Assembly (NCBI RefSeq): GCF_049800775.1
Contig: NZ_JBNAFR010000009.1
Location: 62,001-126,000 of the forward strand
DNA: 64,000 nucleotides
Direction of reading: 5' to 3'
Source: Dinoroseobacter sp049800775
GTDB lineage: Bacteria > Pseudomonadota > Alphaproteobacteria > Rhodobacterales > Rhodobacteraceae
A program made the translations under genes and the position numbers. Positions 27,301-35,330 of this stretch are shown piece by piece; positions within the stretch are counted from its first letter, which is position 1, and every line of letters starts with the position of its first letter. The notes under the pieces were generated by a model, which had not been told where the DNA came from, made no database searches, and saw nothing but the letters and a program-made list of their open reading frames with translations.

Positions 27301-27487
27301 TGTCAAAGGGGATCTCGTCCCAGCCGGAGGCATCCACATCCGCACCCACCGGGGCCTCGGCCAAAGGGCCGGGCAGCGGCAGATAGCGAAAGGGCGGGAT
27401 CGGGGACGTGCGGCGATGGACCAGCGGGGTGATCAGCGGCAAACGGCTGAGGATCTTTTGCTCGGTCCAGAAAATCTGGTGCTTCAT
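24320..27487 (-). CDS. Alpha-mannosidase, glycoside hydrolase family 38
   Basis: A 1055-residue GH38 retaining alpha-mannosidase, apparently cytosolic (no signal peptide). Zinc ligands His258 and Asp260 in GHAHIDIAYLWQ, nucleophile Asp372 in WLPDTFGF, and zinc His530 in ELHRGTLTSQ; the C-terminal half has the beta-sandwich domains (WRASHILLKCAFPV, WADLSEGNYGVALLNDCKYG). It hydrolyses terminal alpha-mannosides. The gene is 64 bp downstream of the fused ABC ATPase gene, so it probably processes the imported substrate. The last codons border the assembly gap but read through to an intact stop. Confidence 0.95.
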   Translation of the reverse strand: MKHQIFWTEQKILSRLPLITPLVHRRTSPIPPFRYLPLPGPLAEAPVGADVDASGWDEIPFDSYWGDWSQDFVLRSVFAVPEGFGTHGPVALHLPLGVAGDIFCHPEGLAYIDGVSCASADRQHHEIYLSPEHCDGGRHSLALHGWTGLSGWPPDRNSKQKLFMKPCAVVEIDTPTRELVALVTRALDVAGHMEEGNTARGRILRALDLCFKALDTRDPIRGDAFYDSVPAALDVFRETLEGYRGEMEVDILAIGHAHIDIAYLWQVDQTRRKCGRSFSNVLALMEEYPDYHFSQSQPVLYEMTAQDYPQVFEGIKARVAEGRWEPMGGMWVEPDCNLAGGESLVRQLMYGRRYYRDQFGEGAETPVLWLPDTFGFTAALPQLMKQAGMKWFVANKLNWNQYNQMPNQLFWWEGIDGSRVLSHFLTTPSTVQYLPHPTTYKAEMTAREVFGTWENFRQKHLHQELITCFGYGDGGGGPTRELIDAARAYDALPGTPRVRMGKVRDFFERVEAEVAHDLPTWSGEFYLELHRGTLTSQARIKRANRKAEVLLHDVEFLASLAGLTTGAEYPATALEEAWKLVLLNQFHDILPGTSITEVFADAERDYAKVMETGTALRETALEALGTQMPAEAEVMAVNPTGFSVDRIGWIGAAVSGLADLRSGRVLRTQGVEGGTLIDLPALPGYAALGLGPSEEAPEPTALRITEFPDGAVIENDLIRVHVAPNGQLVSVFDKTALREVLAEGAFGNQLLAFEDRPMVWDAWDIDIFYEDRCEVIDAPVRFEITERGPLRASLEVEHHWRGSTITQRICLHHNSKRIEFKTDVDWRASHILLKCAFPVAIFSPRATYDIQFGNTERTTHSNTSWDWARFESVGHKWADLSEGNYGVALLNDCKYGYDIRDNVMRLSLLKSATMPDPEQDQGHHEMTYALLPHEGNWRSDVTESGYVLNNPVLCRPVSGGQGAEPLVQMVGVSGFSTVVETVKRAEDGRGYIVRIFENERTRGPVDLRFGFDVSEVRQVTILEEDLGPLALRGRVVTVDLTPYEIVSLRVLPVGV

Positions 27488-27550
27488 GGGCTCCTGTCAT
27501 GCCTTTCGGTCCCGGCCCCCTCAGGCCCTGCGCTCATAGCGCGCCACGGG

Positions 27551-29275
27551 TTAAGAGAGCGCAAATCCCGGCACCTCCCCGCGGATCACCGTCTCGGTCG
27601 AGCGGGCGATCTCGGCCAGCCGGGCTGCATCCGACGCCTCATCGGCATGGCCCCAATCCCGGGTCAGATCGGGCCATGGGATCGCCTCGATCAGCATCTG
27701 GGTATAGGGGTGCTGCGGATCTCCGATCACCTGTTTCGGCGGCCCCGCCTCGACCACATGGCCGTGATAGAGGACCATCACATAGTCGCTCACGTGATAG
27801 GCGGTGGCCAGATCATGGGTGATGTAGAGAATGGAGATGCCGTAGCGGTCCTTCAGGTCGTAGATGTTCTTGAGGATTGTCGCGCGCAGGGACGCGTCCA
27901 CCATCGAAACCGGTTCATCCGCGATCAGCAGCTTTGGCTCCAGCATCAGCGCGCGGGCCACGATCAGGCGCTGGCGCTGCCCGCCCGACAACTCGTGCGG
28001 AAAGCGGCGCAGAATGAGCTGCCCGTCGAGGCCCACGGCCTCGCACGCCTCCAGCATCTTGGCCTCGACCTCCGCATCCGAGGAGCCGAGGCCGAAACGC
28101 TTGTAGGGAAACTTCAGAGCGTGATCGACCCTGTAGAACGGGTTGAAGCAGGCATAGGGGTCCTGAAACACCGCCTGCACGGATTTGCGGAACTCGAGCC
28201 GCTCGGCGGCGGAGTGTTTGGCGATATCCGCGCCCTCGAACAGGACCTGCCCCGCGCTCGGTGGGTTGAAGCCCAGCATCAGGCTGCCCATGGTCGATTT
28301 GCCCGACCCGGACTGGCCGACGATCGAGATGATCTTGGGTTTTTCGCCGTCGAGCGCAAAGCTCATCGGGTGGAGCGCGGTGACATCGCCATAGGTTTTC
28401 GAGACGGATTTGAACTCCAGAAGCGGCACGCCGGGCTTGCCGCGTTTCACCGGGGCGGCACCGACCTCGGCGTCGAGGAAACTCGCACCCCCCACCAGCG
28501 GCACGGACGAGATCAGCTGCTTGGTATAGGGATGCTCGGGCGCCTCGAGGATCTGCTGCACCGAGCCATGCTCGACCAGCACACCGTCCTTGAGCACGGC
28601 AAGTTCATCCACGGATTGTGCCATCAGCCCCATGTCATGCCCGATCAGGATCAGACCTGAGCCGATCCGCGCCTGCACGTCCTTGAGCGTCTGCATCACA
28701 TGGCGTTGGGTCACCACGTCGAGCGCGGAAGTCGGTTCATCCGCGATGATCAGCTCGGGGTTCAGGGACACGCCCAGCGCGATACAGACCCGCTGCTTCA
28801 TGCCGCCCGACAGCTCATGGGGGTAAAGCCGCCCGGTGCGCGCGGGCAGGCCGACGCTTTCCAGACAAGCATCCGAGCGGGATTTCAATTCGGCGGCATC
28901 GGTTTTGCCCTCATGGGCGATGATCCCATCCCAGATCTGGTTCTCGATCCGCATGATCGGGTTCAGCGAATTCATCGCCCCTTGCGGGATGTAGCTGACC
29001 CGGCTGAGGCGCGTCAGGCGCATCTCCTCCTCGCTGAGCGCCAGCATATCGGTCTCGCCCAACTGGATTGCCCCGCTGGCCACCCGGCCCGAGCCGCCGA
29101 GCATCCGCATCACCGAGAGCGCGGTGGTCGTCTTGCCCGAGCCGCTTTCGCCGATGAAGCCGACCCGGATACCCGGGCGGATCTTCAGCGAGAGTTTCGT
29201 GACCGCATGGACCACCCCCCGCGCCGTGGGGAAGTCGATGCTGAGATCCGTGAGTTCGAGGACATGCTTGGTCAT
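27551..29275 (-). CDS. Dual ATP-binding protein of an Opp/Dpp-type ABC importer
   Basis: Two complete nucleotide-binding domains in one 574-residue chain. Domain 1: Walker A GESGSGKTT near residue 40, LSGGMKQR signature, LIIADEPTSALD. Domain 2: Walker A GQSGSGKST near residue 320, LSGGQRQR, LLIADEPVSMVD. Each ends with the oligopeptide-transporter C-terminal motif (HPYTKQLISSVP; HPYTQMLIEAIP). The fusion replaces the usual DppD and DppF pair. It follows the two permease genes with an 8-bp gap and precedes the mannosidase, so the imported ligand is probably a mannosyl compound. Confidence 0.93.
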   Translation of the reverse strand: MTKHVLELTDLSIDFPTARGVVHAVTKLSLKIRPGIRVGFIGESGSGKTTTALSVMRMLGGSGRVASGAIQLGETDMLALSEEEMRLTRLSRVSYIPQGAMNSLNPIMRIENQIWDGIIAHEGKTDAAELKSRSDACLESVGLPARTGRLYPHELSGGMKQRVCIALGVSLNPELIIADEPTSALDVVTQRHVMQTLKDVQARIGSGLILIGHDMGLMAQSVDELAVLKDGVLVEHGSVQQILEAPEHPYTKQLISSVPLVGGASFLDAEVGAAPVKRGKPGVPLLEFKSVSKTYGDVTALHPMSFALDGEKPKIISIVGQSGSGKSTMGSLMLGFNPPSAGQVLFEGADIAKHSAAERLEFRKSVQAVFQDPYACFNPFYRVDHALKFPYKRFGLGSSDAEVEAKMLEACEAVGLDGQLILRRFPHELSGGQRQRLIVARALMLEPKLLIADEPVSMVDASLRATILKNIYDLKDRYGISILYITHDLATAYHVSDYVMVLYHGHVVEAGPPKQVIGDPQHPYTQMLIEAIPWPDLTRDWGHADEASDAARLAEIARSTETVIRGEVPGFALS

Positions 29276-29283
29276 GATCGGCC

Positions 29284-30228
29284 TCAGATCTTGCGCAGGC
29301 GCGGGTTGGAGACCTCGTCGAGGCCGAGATTGATCAGCAGGAGCGCGATGAACATCGTCGCCAGCAGGGCCGTGGGCAGGCCCCACCACCACCAGAGGTT
29401 CTGGATCAGCGCGCCGGAGTTGATCGCGTCGTAGATCACCCGGCCCAAGGTCGGGATCCGCTGGGGTCCGAGGCCCAGCACCTCCAACCCCACGGCGGTG
29501 ACGATGGCGGTGGTCACGTTCGCGATGAACGACCCGAAGAGATACGGGATCAGGTTCGGCAGCATCTCGCGGAACATGATGTGAAAGGTCGAGGCCCCGC
29601 TCAGCTGCGCCATCTGCACATAGCCCGAGCGTTTCATGGACAGCACCTGCGCCCGGATCAGGCGCGTCGGCGATTGCCACATGAAGCCCGCGATCAGGAA
29701 AGCCATCATCACGAGGCTTACGTCTCCGAAGGCCGATTGGAACACCACAAGGATCAGGAGCGGCGGGATCGTGATCATCACATCCGACAGCACGCGGATC
29801 GTGTCATCCACGCGCCCGCCGACAAACCCGGCCGAAAAGCCGAGAAAGATCCCGAGGCTCATCCCGATGATCGAAGCAATCGCCCCGATCATCAGCGTGT
29901 TGGGCGTGCCGATGATCAGCATCGCCAGCATGTCGCGCCCGGCCCCGTCAGTGCCCAGCGGGAATTCCGCGACGCCTTCCTGACGACGCAGGTTCTCGAA
30001 CCCGAGCGGTGGGAGCTTCAGGGGCGTCGAGCCGGTAAAGACCAGCTCGGTATTCCAGACCATCCGCCCGATGATCCCGCCGAGAATGATGACCAGCAGG
30101 ATGCCCACGCCCCACATCAGCTTGGGGTTGAACCACGGATTGTCGAACCGGTTGAACCGCGAGATCTCGGCGGCATTCGCCTCGCCTGTTTGCGGGTTTG
30201 GCGTTTGCGGGGGCGAGGTATCGGTCAT
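29284..30228 (-). CDS. ABC transporter permease, DppC/OppC type
   Basis: Inner-membrane permease of 314 residues. An N-terminal cytosolic segment (about 30 residues), six helices and the EAA-like coupling loop (AQLSGASTFHIMFREMLPNLIPY) are visible. The extended segment LPPLGFENLRRQEGVAEFPLGTDGAGRDMLAMLI is the DppC N-terminal signature (PLGTDxxGRD). The start overlaps the stop of the DppB gene (ATGA). Confidence 0.92.
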   Translation of the reverse strand: MTDTSPPQTPNPQTGEANAAEISRFNRFDNPWFNPKLMWGVGILLVIILGGIIGRMVWNTELVFTGSTPLKLPPLGFENLRRQEGVAEFPLGTDGAGRDMLAMLIIGTPNTLMIGAIASIIGMSLGIFLGFSAGFVGGRVDDTIRVLSDVMITIPPLLILVVFQSAFGDVSLVMMAFLIAGFMWQSPTRLIRAQVLSMKRSGYVQMAQLSGASTFHIMFREMLPNLIPYLFGSFIANVTTAIVTAVGLEVLGLGPQRIPTLGRVIYDAINSGALIQNLWWWWGLPTALLATMFIALLLINLGLDEVSNPRLRKI

Positions 30229-31244
30229 GCCGCGGCCTCCTCGGACAGACGGATCCGCGGGTCGATCAGCGGATAGATCAGATCGACAAGGAAGACCGAG
30301 AGCGCGGTCATCAGGATGATGATGTAACTGACGCCCTGGATGACGGCGAAATCCTGATCGAGGATCGCGTCATAGAGCAGCTTGCCCATCCCGTTGTAGC
30401 CGAAGATCCGCTCGACCAGGATCTGACCCGAGACGAGCAGGCCGATCTTCAGGGCAAAGGCGGTGATCTGCGGCAGGATCGCGTTGCGCACCATGTACTT
30501 ATACAGGACGTAGCGCGGTTTCAGACCCTTGGCCTTGGCGAGGTTCACGTAATCCTCGCCCTGCACCGAGATCATCAGCCCGCGCATCCCCAGCGTCCAG
30601 AAGCCGAAGGTCACGACGATGATCGACAGCGCTGGCAGGGTGCCATGCTCGATCACGCTGGCGACGAAGGTCCAGTCCCAGCCCGGCTCCACCGTCAGCC
30701 CGTAACTGCCCGTCAGCGGCAGCCAGCGCAGGGTGATCGAGAAGATATACATCAAGAGCAGCCCCGACAGGATCGGTGGGATCGAGGTGAAGATCATGAA
30801 GGTCGGGATGACGACCTTCCAGATTTTCGGGGTGCGCTCCCAGACCATGAACGCGCCCAGCGCATTGCCGATCAGGAAGGTGATCACCACCGACAGGATC
30901 ATCAGCCCCAGCGTCCAGGGCAGCGCCTGCGCGATGAGCACCGAGACCGGGGTCGGGAAAGAGGCCGTCGAGATCCCCAGATTGAAGGTCAGCAGATTGC
31001 CCATGTATTTCAAGTATTGGACGATCAACGGGTCATTCAGCCCGAAATCCGCACGCAGCTGGGCAAGGATCGCCTCGCTATCGGCCACGGCTCCGCCGCC
31101 GGCGGCCATGCGGCTGAGCATGATCTCTGCCGGGTCCACCGGCGAGAAACGCGGGATCAACCAGATCAGCGTCGCCGCGATGAACACGGTCAGCACGAAG
31201 GTGATCGTACGGTTGATCAGATAGCTGCGTGGAATACCGAACAC
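30225..31244 (-). CDS. ABC transporter permease, DppB/OppB type
   Basis: Six-helix permease of 339 residues. It begins with the GTG codon at 31244 (FGIPRSYLINRTITFVLTVF, first helix); the periplasmic segment DFGLNDPLIVQYLKYMGNLLTFNLG is the DppB motif, and the coupling loop is KAKGLKPRYVLYKYMVRNAILPQITAFAL. It follows the PhyH gene and is coupled to the DppC gene. Confidence 0.92.
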   Translation of the reverse strand: MFGIPRSYLINRTITFVLTVFIAATLIWLIPRFSPVDPAEIMLSRMAAGGGAVADSEAILAQLRADFGLNDPLIVQYLKYMGNLLTFNLGISTASFPTPVSVLIAQALPWTLGLMILSVVITFLIGNALGAFMVWERTPKIWKVVIPTFMIFTSIPPILSGLLLMYIFSITLRWLPLTGSYGLTVEPGWDWTFVASVIEHGTLPALSIIVVTFGFWTLGMRGLMISVQGEDYVNLAKAKGLKPRYVLYKYMVRNAILPQITAFALKIGLLVSGQILVERIFGYNGMGKLLYDAILDQDFAVIQGVSYIIILMTALSVFLVDLIYPLIDPRIRLSEEAAA

Positions 31245-31312
31245 GGCCCTCTCCCCCTCATTGCGTGATGCAGAACGCCCCGGGGGCGTCCCGCGCTCTC
31301 AAGGGCCGCCCG

Positions 31313-32092
31313 TCAGGCCGCCGCGGCGCTCGCCCGGCTGGCATGGTGGTTCCAGCCCCGCAGCACCATGCGCTCGTCGGGATGGGTGTTGCCCTCCACC
31401 ACGCGGTCCTGACCGTCATACATCTGCACCAGAACGGTCTTGCGGGTGCGATCCGACCGGTTCGGCATGGACCCGTGCAGCGTCAGGTAATGAAAGAACA
31501 CCACATCCCCGGCCTTTGCCTCCAGCACTTTGGCCTCCTCGATCGGATACCGGTCAAGCGTGGCATTGGCCTGCCGCCCATCGGCCCCCGCGATCCGGCC
31601 CAGCTTGTGAGAGCCGGGATAGACCCGCAGGCAGCCCATCTCGTTCGTGGCATCGCTCACATGGACGATGGCCGCGATCATCCGATCCTGCTCGGTCGGG
31701 AAATAGGGCCAGTCCTGATGCATCGGAAAGGGCGCGCCCGCCTCGGCCGGTTTCTGAAAAAGCTTGGAATGATGCAGCACGATATCCGGGCCGAGGAACT
31801 CTTCGGCCACATCGAGAAACCCGTCATCGAGAAAGGCATTGAGCCAGGCGCGCGAATACTTCTGCACATTATGGGTGTGCAGGATCCGGTCCCCGGCCCG
31901 CGCCAGACGGGCCGTTTCGTCCCCGTCCCATGTGGCATCCACCTGTTCGCCAGAGCGCAACAATTGCCCGACGATGCGGTCGAAATCCCGCGCCAACGGA
32001 TCCAGCTGGCTTGCGCTCAGAAGGCCCTTCGCGTGGTAATAGCCGTTCTCTTCGAAAAAGCGTCCGATCTCGGAAACAGATCTCTCGGACAT
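31313..32092 (-). CDS. Phytanoyl-CoA dioxygenase (PhyH) family protein 1
   Basis: Fe(II)/2-oxoglutarate dioxygenase-fold protein of 259 residues. The HxD metal pair is in FPMHQDWPYFP and the distal metal His in LTLHGSMPNRS, followed by the 2-oxoglutarate Arg (RTRKTVLVQMYD). It lies between the binding-protein gene and the permease genes of the Opp-type importer, so it likely hydroxylates or oxidatively dealkylates the imported compound. Substrate unknown; PhyH proteins act on ectoine, quaternary amines, phosphonates and many other small molecules. Confidence 0.9.
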   Translation of the reverse strand: MSERSVSEIGRFFEENGYYHAKGLLSASQLDPLARDFDRIVGQLLRSGEQVDATWDGDETARLARAGDRILHTHNVQKYSRAWLNAFLDDGFLDVAEEFLGPDIVLHHSKLFQKPAEAGAPFPMHQDWPYFPTEQDRMIAAIVHVSDATNEMGCLRVYPGSHKLGRIAGADGRQANATLDRYPIEEAKVLEAKAGDVVFFHYLTLHGSMPNRSDRTRKTVLVQMYDGQDRVVEGNTHPDERMVLRGWNHHASRASAAAA

Positions 32093-32112
32093 GGGTCCTC
32101 TCCCTTGCATGG

Positions 32113-32139
32113 CCCCGGGCCGGACCATCCGGCCCGGGG
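32113..32139 (-). promoter_or_regulatory. Intercistronic hairpin after the ABC binding-protein gene
   Basis: Perfect 11-bp stem CCCCGGGCCGG/CCGGCCCGGGG with loop ACCAT, 13 nt after the binding-protein stop and 20 nt before the PhyH start, with no T-run. It is placed as an mRNA-stabilising element for the binding-protein cistron. Confidence 0.6.
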
Positions 32140-32152
32140 AAGAGCGGTCAGA

Positions 32153-33886
32153 TCAGTTCGCCTTCTCGAGGTTGTGAATGATCTGATGCGTGTGGTTCCA
32201 CCAGAAGAACGGGTGGTTGTAATAGTTCTCGGAGGTCGGCCAGCCGGTCCAGTATGTGGTGTTCATCGGCAAGAGCTTGGCCGACTGCACCAGCGGGATG
32301 AACGGCATCTCCGCATCGAGATACTGATAAGCCTCGGCCACCAGCGTCGGCACCTCCGGATCGCCCAAGGGCAGCCCACCGATCTTGTCCACCAGCGCGC
32401 TATAGGCCTCGGCCCCCGGCCCGTCCCAGCGCGAGGTGTTGTTGAACCCGGGGCTCCGCTCGCCCACGGGCACCACATCCTTGACCGTATAGCGGCCCAT
32501 GGACGCCCATGGCTCGTTAACCGACCCGCAGGACAGCCAGCTATAGGACATCTCGAAGCCGCCAAAGGGCAGAACCTCGCCCCAGAACACGCCGTTCTCG
32601 ACCGGCACGGACTTGGCCTGAATACCGGCGCGCGTCAGCTGCTCGGCGATCACATCGATGGTCCGGGTGTACTCGGTGGAGGCCGAATTCACGTGGATGT
32701 CGACGCTCAGGACCTCGCCATCCTTTTCATACAGCCCATCGCCATTCTTGGCCCAGCCCTCGCCCTCGATCAGCGCCGCCGCCGCGTCGAGATCCGGCGC
32801 ATCCGACAGCCCGAAGCCCGCCGCCTTCACCGCGTCGATAAAGGGCGCCATGGAGCCGTATTGCGCGAACATCGTCTCGGAGGCGACAGTCGCCCCCTCG
32901 GCGGCCACATTCACGATCTGGTTGCGATCGATGATCATCGCCACGGCCTTGCGCATATTGGCGCTGTCCCAGGGCGCGATGGTCGTGTTGATCTCCAGCT
33001 GGCGCGCGCAGGGATCGGCGGCCGCATAGGGATAGTCCGGATACCAGGCGATCACCGCCGGGTTCTGGAACCTGATCGCCTCGAAGGTGCCCACAGACAC
33101 GTTCTGGGAGGCATCGAGTTGGTTCGTCGCCATCAACTGCGCACGGCTCTCTTCGCCGCCGGTCTCGAGCCAGATCAGGCGCTGGGGCTCAGGCAGGTCC
33201 ATGAACCCGGACTTCGCGCCCCACCAGTCATCATTGCGGTCCCAGATCGCCCGGTTCGTGGCGCTGGAGGTATAGGTATAGGGTCCGGTCCCGATGGGCG
33301 GGAAGAAGGCAAAGGTTGCCGGGTCCTGACCGTTCCAGACATGCTCCGGCATGATCAGGAAGGACCCAAAAATCCGCACTCCGAAGTTTTCCACCAGAAA
33401 GCGCGGGTTGGGCGCGTTCAGAGTGAACCGCACCGTCAGGTCATCAACCTTCTCGACCGACGCCACCTGCGCCCGGATCGTGGCCGCTTCGCGCGACGAG
33501 ATCTCACTGTTCTCGAGGGCCATGGAGACGGTGAAGACCACGTCATCGGCGTTAAACGCCTCGCCATCGGACCATTCCACGCCCTCGCGCAGCGAGATGG
33601 TGAAGACATCGTTGGTGTCGTTGCCCTCGAACCCGCTGGCAAGCCACGGATCGAGCTCGCCCGTGCCGTAATTCAGGATGAAGAGCGGCTCCCACATGGC
33701 CTGATGCGCGCCATGCATGCGCTTGGTGCCCGGGGTAAACCAGTTGAAATTCTCCGGATCCTTGATGGTCCGGTCGAGATCGAAGATCACCGTGTCCTCG
33801 CGGGCCACGTCCTGAGCCAGGGCGGCCCCGCTGGTGGCGGCCAACGCCGCGATCGAGATCGAAAGCAAGCTGCGTCTGAGGGTCAT
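32153..33886 (-). CDS. ABC transporter substrate-binding protein, SBP family 5
   Basis: Periplasmic binding protein of 577 residues with a clear signal peptide (RRSLLSISIAALAATSGAALA). Family-5 features: MWEPLFILNYGTGELDPWLA, GVEWSDGEAFNADDVVFT, FFPPIGTGPYTY and the C-terminal MPFIPLVQS. Family-5 proteins bind oligopeptides, nickel or oligosaccharides; the linkage to GH38 favours a glycan or glycoside ligand. First structural gene of the transporter; the MBL-fold gene lies 103 bp upstream. Confidence 0.92.
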   Translation of the reverse strand: MTLRRSLLSISIAALAATSGAALAQDVAREDTVIFDLDRTIKDPENFNWFTPGTKRMHGAHQAMWEPLFILNYGTGELDPWLASGFEGNDTNDVFTISLREGVEWSDGEAFNADDVVFTVSMALENSEISSREAATIRAQVASVEKVDDLTVRFTLNAPNPRFLVENFGVRIFGSFLIMPEHVWNGQDPATFAFFPPIGTGPYTYTSSATNRAIWDRNDDWWGAKSGFMDLPEPQRLIWLETGGEESRAQLMATNQLDASQNVSVGTFEAIRFQNPAVIAWYPDYPYAAADPCARQLEINTTIAPWDSANMRKAVAMIIDRNQIVNVAAEGATVASETMFAQYGSMAPFIDAVKAAGFGLSDAPDLDAAAALIEGEGWAKNGDGLYEKDGEVLSVDIHVNSASTEYTRTIDVIAEQLTRAGIQAKSVPVENGVFWGEVLPFGGFEMSYSWLSCGSVNEPWASMGRYTVKDVVPVGERSPGFNNTSRWDGPGAEAYSALVDKIGGLPLGDPEVPTLVAEAYQYLDAEMPFIPLVQSAKLLPMNTTYWTGWPTSENYYNHPFFWWNHTHQIIHNLEKAN

Positions 33887-33989
33887 ATCTGTTCTCCTGT
33901 TGTCGTGATCCGGCTTGGATGCCGGTTGTTTTGAAATGGGCGGATGCTTGACAGAATGTCGCAGGCGCGCCGAGGATCAACCCCCGAGT

Positions 33990-34676
33990 TCAGGCGTTCG
34001 GTCGCACATAGTCCATGACCAGCACCCGCGTGTCCGGGCTCAGGTCCCCTTTGAAAATCTGCGCATGGGCGCCAAAGGCGAAATCCACCTGAGCCTCGTC
34101 GAAATGGCTGAGGAAGCTTTCGATCCACATGGTGTTGCGGGGCCGATAGGTGAGGGTCCTGAAATGCATGGGGATGACCAGCTTGGGCCTGACGGCGCGG
34201 ATCATTGTCATCAGGTCCGGCAGTTCGATGGTCAGGTAGCCCCCCGCCAAGGCCAGCAGGACATCCACATCCTTGAAGAACGCGATCTGATCGGCGGTGA
34301 GCGGGTTTCCCACATCGCCCATATGGGCGATCTGCATCCCGTCCATCTCGAACCGGTACATGCCATTCTGGCCCGGCACGCCTCTGGGGTGATGTTCCCA
34401 CTCGGCGGCGGCGACGGCGCGGATCTCGCGCCCGACCACGGTCTGCGCTCCGCCATGGTCCAGCGCCACGTTGAGCGCGTTGCACACTTCCGGATCCCCC
34501 GGGATCAGGTCGGCCCGGCAATGGGCATCATCGTCATCGGACGAGATGACCACCAGATCCGCGCTCTGGGTGATCGGCGCATATCCCACGCCCTCGGGCG
34601 TGTAAGGGTCCGTAATGACCGCGCCCCGGGCATCGCTCAGCCGGAACGCCGCATGGCCAAACCATGTGATATCCAT
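33990..34676 (-). CDS. MBL-fold protein (UlaG-like) with altered metal motif
   Basis: A 228-residue metallo-beta-lactamase-fold protein. It starts DITWFGHAAFRLSDARGAVITDPY and has the later metal positions HMGDVGN and PMHFRTL, but where HxHxDH is expected it has ISSDDDDAHCRAD, so the first two histidines are Ser and Asp. It probably binds metal differently or has lost hydrolase activity. The gene precedes the ABC/mannosidase cluster on the same strand and an inverted repeat lies upstream, so it may be the first gene of that operon. Confidence 0.82.
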   Translation of the reverse strand: MDITWFGHAAFRLSDARGAVITDPYTPEGVGYAPITQSADLVVISSDDDDAHCRADLIPGDPEVCNALNVALDHGGAQTVVGREIRAVAAAEWEHHPRGVPGQNGMYRFEMDGMQIAHMGDVGNPLTADQIAFFKDVDVLLALAGGYLTIELPDLMTMIRAVRPKLVIPMHFRTLTYRPRNTMWIESFLSHFDEAQVDFAFGAHAQIFKGDLSPDTRVLVMDYVRPNA

Positions 34677-34714
34677 AGACGCCCTTCCCCTCCCAAAGTC
34701 GGTGCGTGCGGTGT

Positions 34715-34730
34715 TTGCATAGGTATGCAA
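34715..34730. promoter_or_regulatory. Inverted repeat TTGCATA-GG-TATGCAA
   Basis: A perfect 7-2-7 inverted repeat 39 nt upstream of the MBL-fold gene and 130 nt upstream of the divergent YdcZ gene. It has the size of a dimeric repressor site and could control the mannoside cluster; no regulator gene is adjacent on the cluster side. Confidence 0.55.
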
Positions 34731-34860
34731 TCACGGTGACTGAACCATAGCCCCCGGCCCAAAGCAAGCCTTTCATCCGAGCTTGGGCCGAACCGGGTGC
34801 CGGACCTAGTGCTGGACGCGGCAACGTGGTTCTCTGCGCGCAAAGAAAAGGACACCCAAC

Positions 34861-35307
34861 ATGAGTTTGACCTATTGGCTCGCCCTCGGAGCCGTGGCCC
34901 TTGGCGGTGCGGGCATCGCGACCCAGGCCCCGATCAATGCAACCCTGGCCCGAAACGCAGGGGATCCGGTGGCGACGGCGGCGATCTCCTTCGGGGTCGG
35001 GTTCGTCGTGCTGAGCGCGATCACCCTGGCTCGGGGCACGGTGCCGAGCTGGGATGCGCTGGCCCCTTTGCCCTGGTGGGCCTGGACCGGCGGTGCGCTC
35101 GGCGCGATCTATGTCTGTGCCGCCGCCTGGAGCGCGGATCGCATCGGTGTCGTCTCGCTTGTGGCGGCGCTGGTCTTTGGCCAGCTGGTCGCGGCGCTGA
35201 TCCTCGACGCGCTGGGGGCGTTCGGGATGGCCGCGCGCGAGATCAGCCCGACCCGCATCCTCGCCGTCGTAATGGTGGCCGGGGGGCTGCTCCTGTCGCG
35301 GATCTGA
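34861..35307 (+). CDS. DMT family transporter, YdcZ (DUF606) type
   Basis: Five-helix membrane protein of 148 residues, the half-size form of the drug/metabolite transporter superfamily. Conserved stretch: GAGIATQAPINATLARNAGDP, and WAWTGGALGAIYVCAAAWSADRIG later. Members of this length usually form a dimer. Substrate unknown. Divergent from the MBL gene, convergent with the second PhyH gene. Confidence 0.88.
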   Translation: MSLTYWLALGAVALGGAGIATQAPINATLARNAGDPVATAAISFGVGFVVLSAITLARGTVPSWDALAPLPWWAWTGGALGAIYVCAAAWSADRIGVVSLVAALVFGQLVAALILDALGAFGMAAREISPTRILAVVMVAGGLLLSRI

Positions 35308-35330
35308 CCCGCAGGGGCAGGTCACGCGGG

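Noticed and set aside
31229..33934. Plus-strand frame of 901 codons
   Set aside because: Antisense to PhyH and the ABC binding protein gene, with no domain; Arg/His/Gly-rich composition marks a shadow frame.
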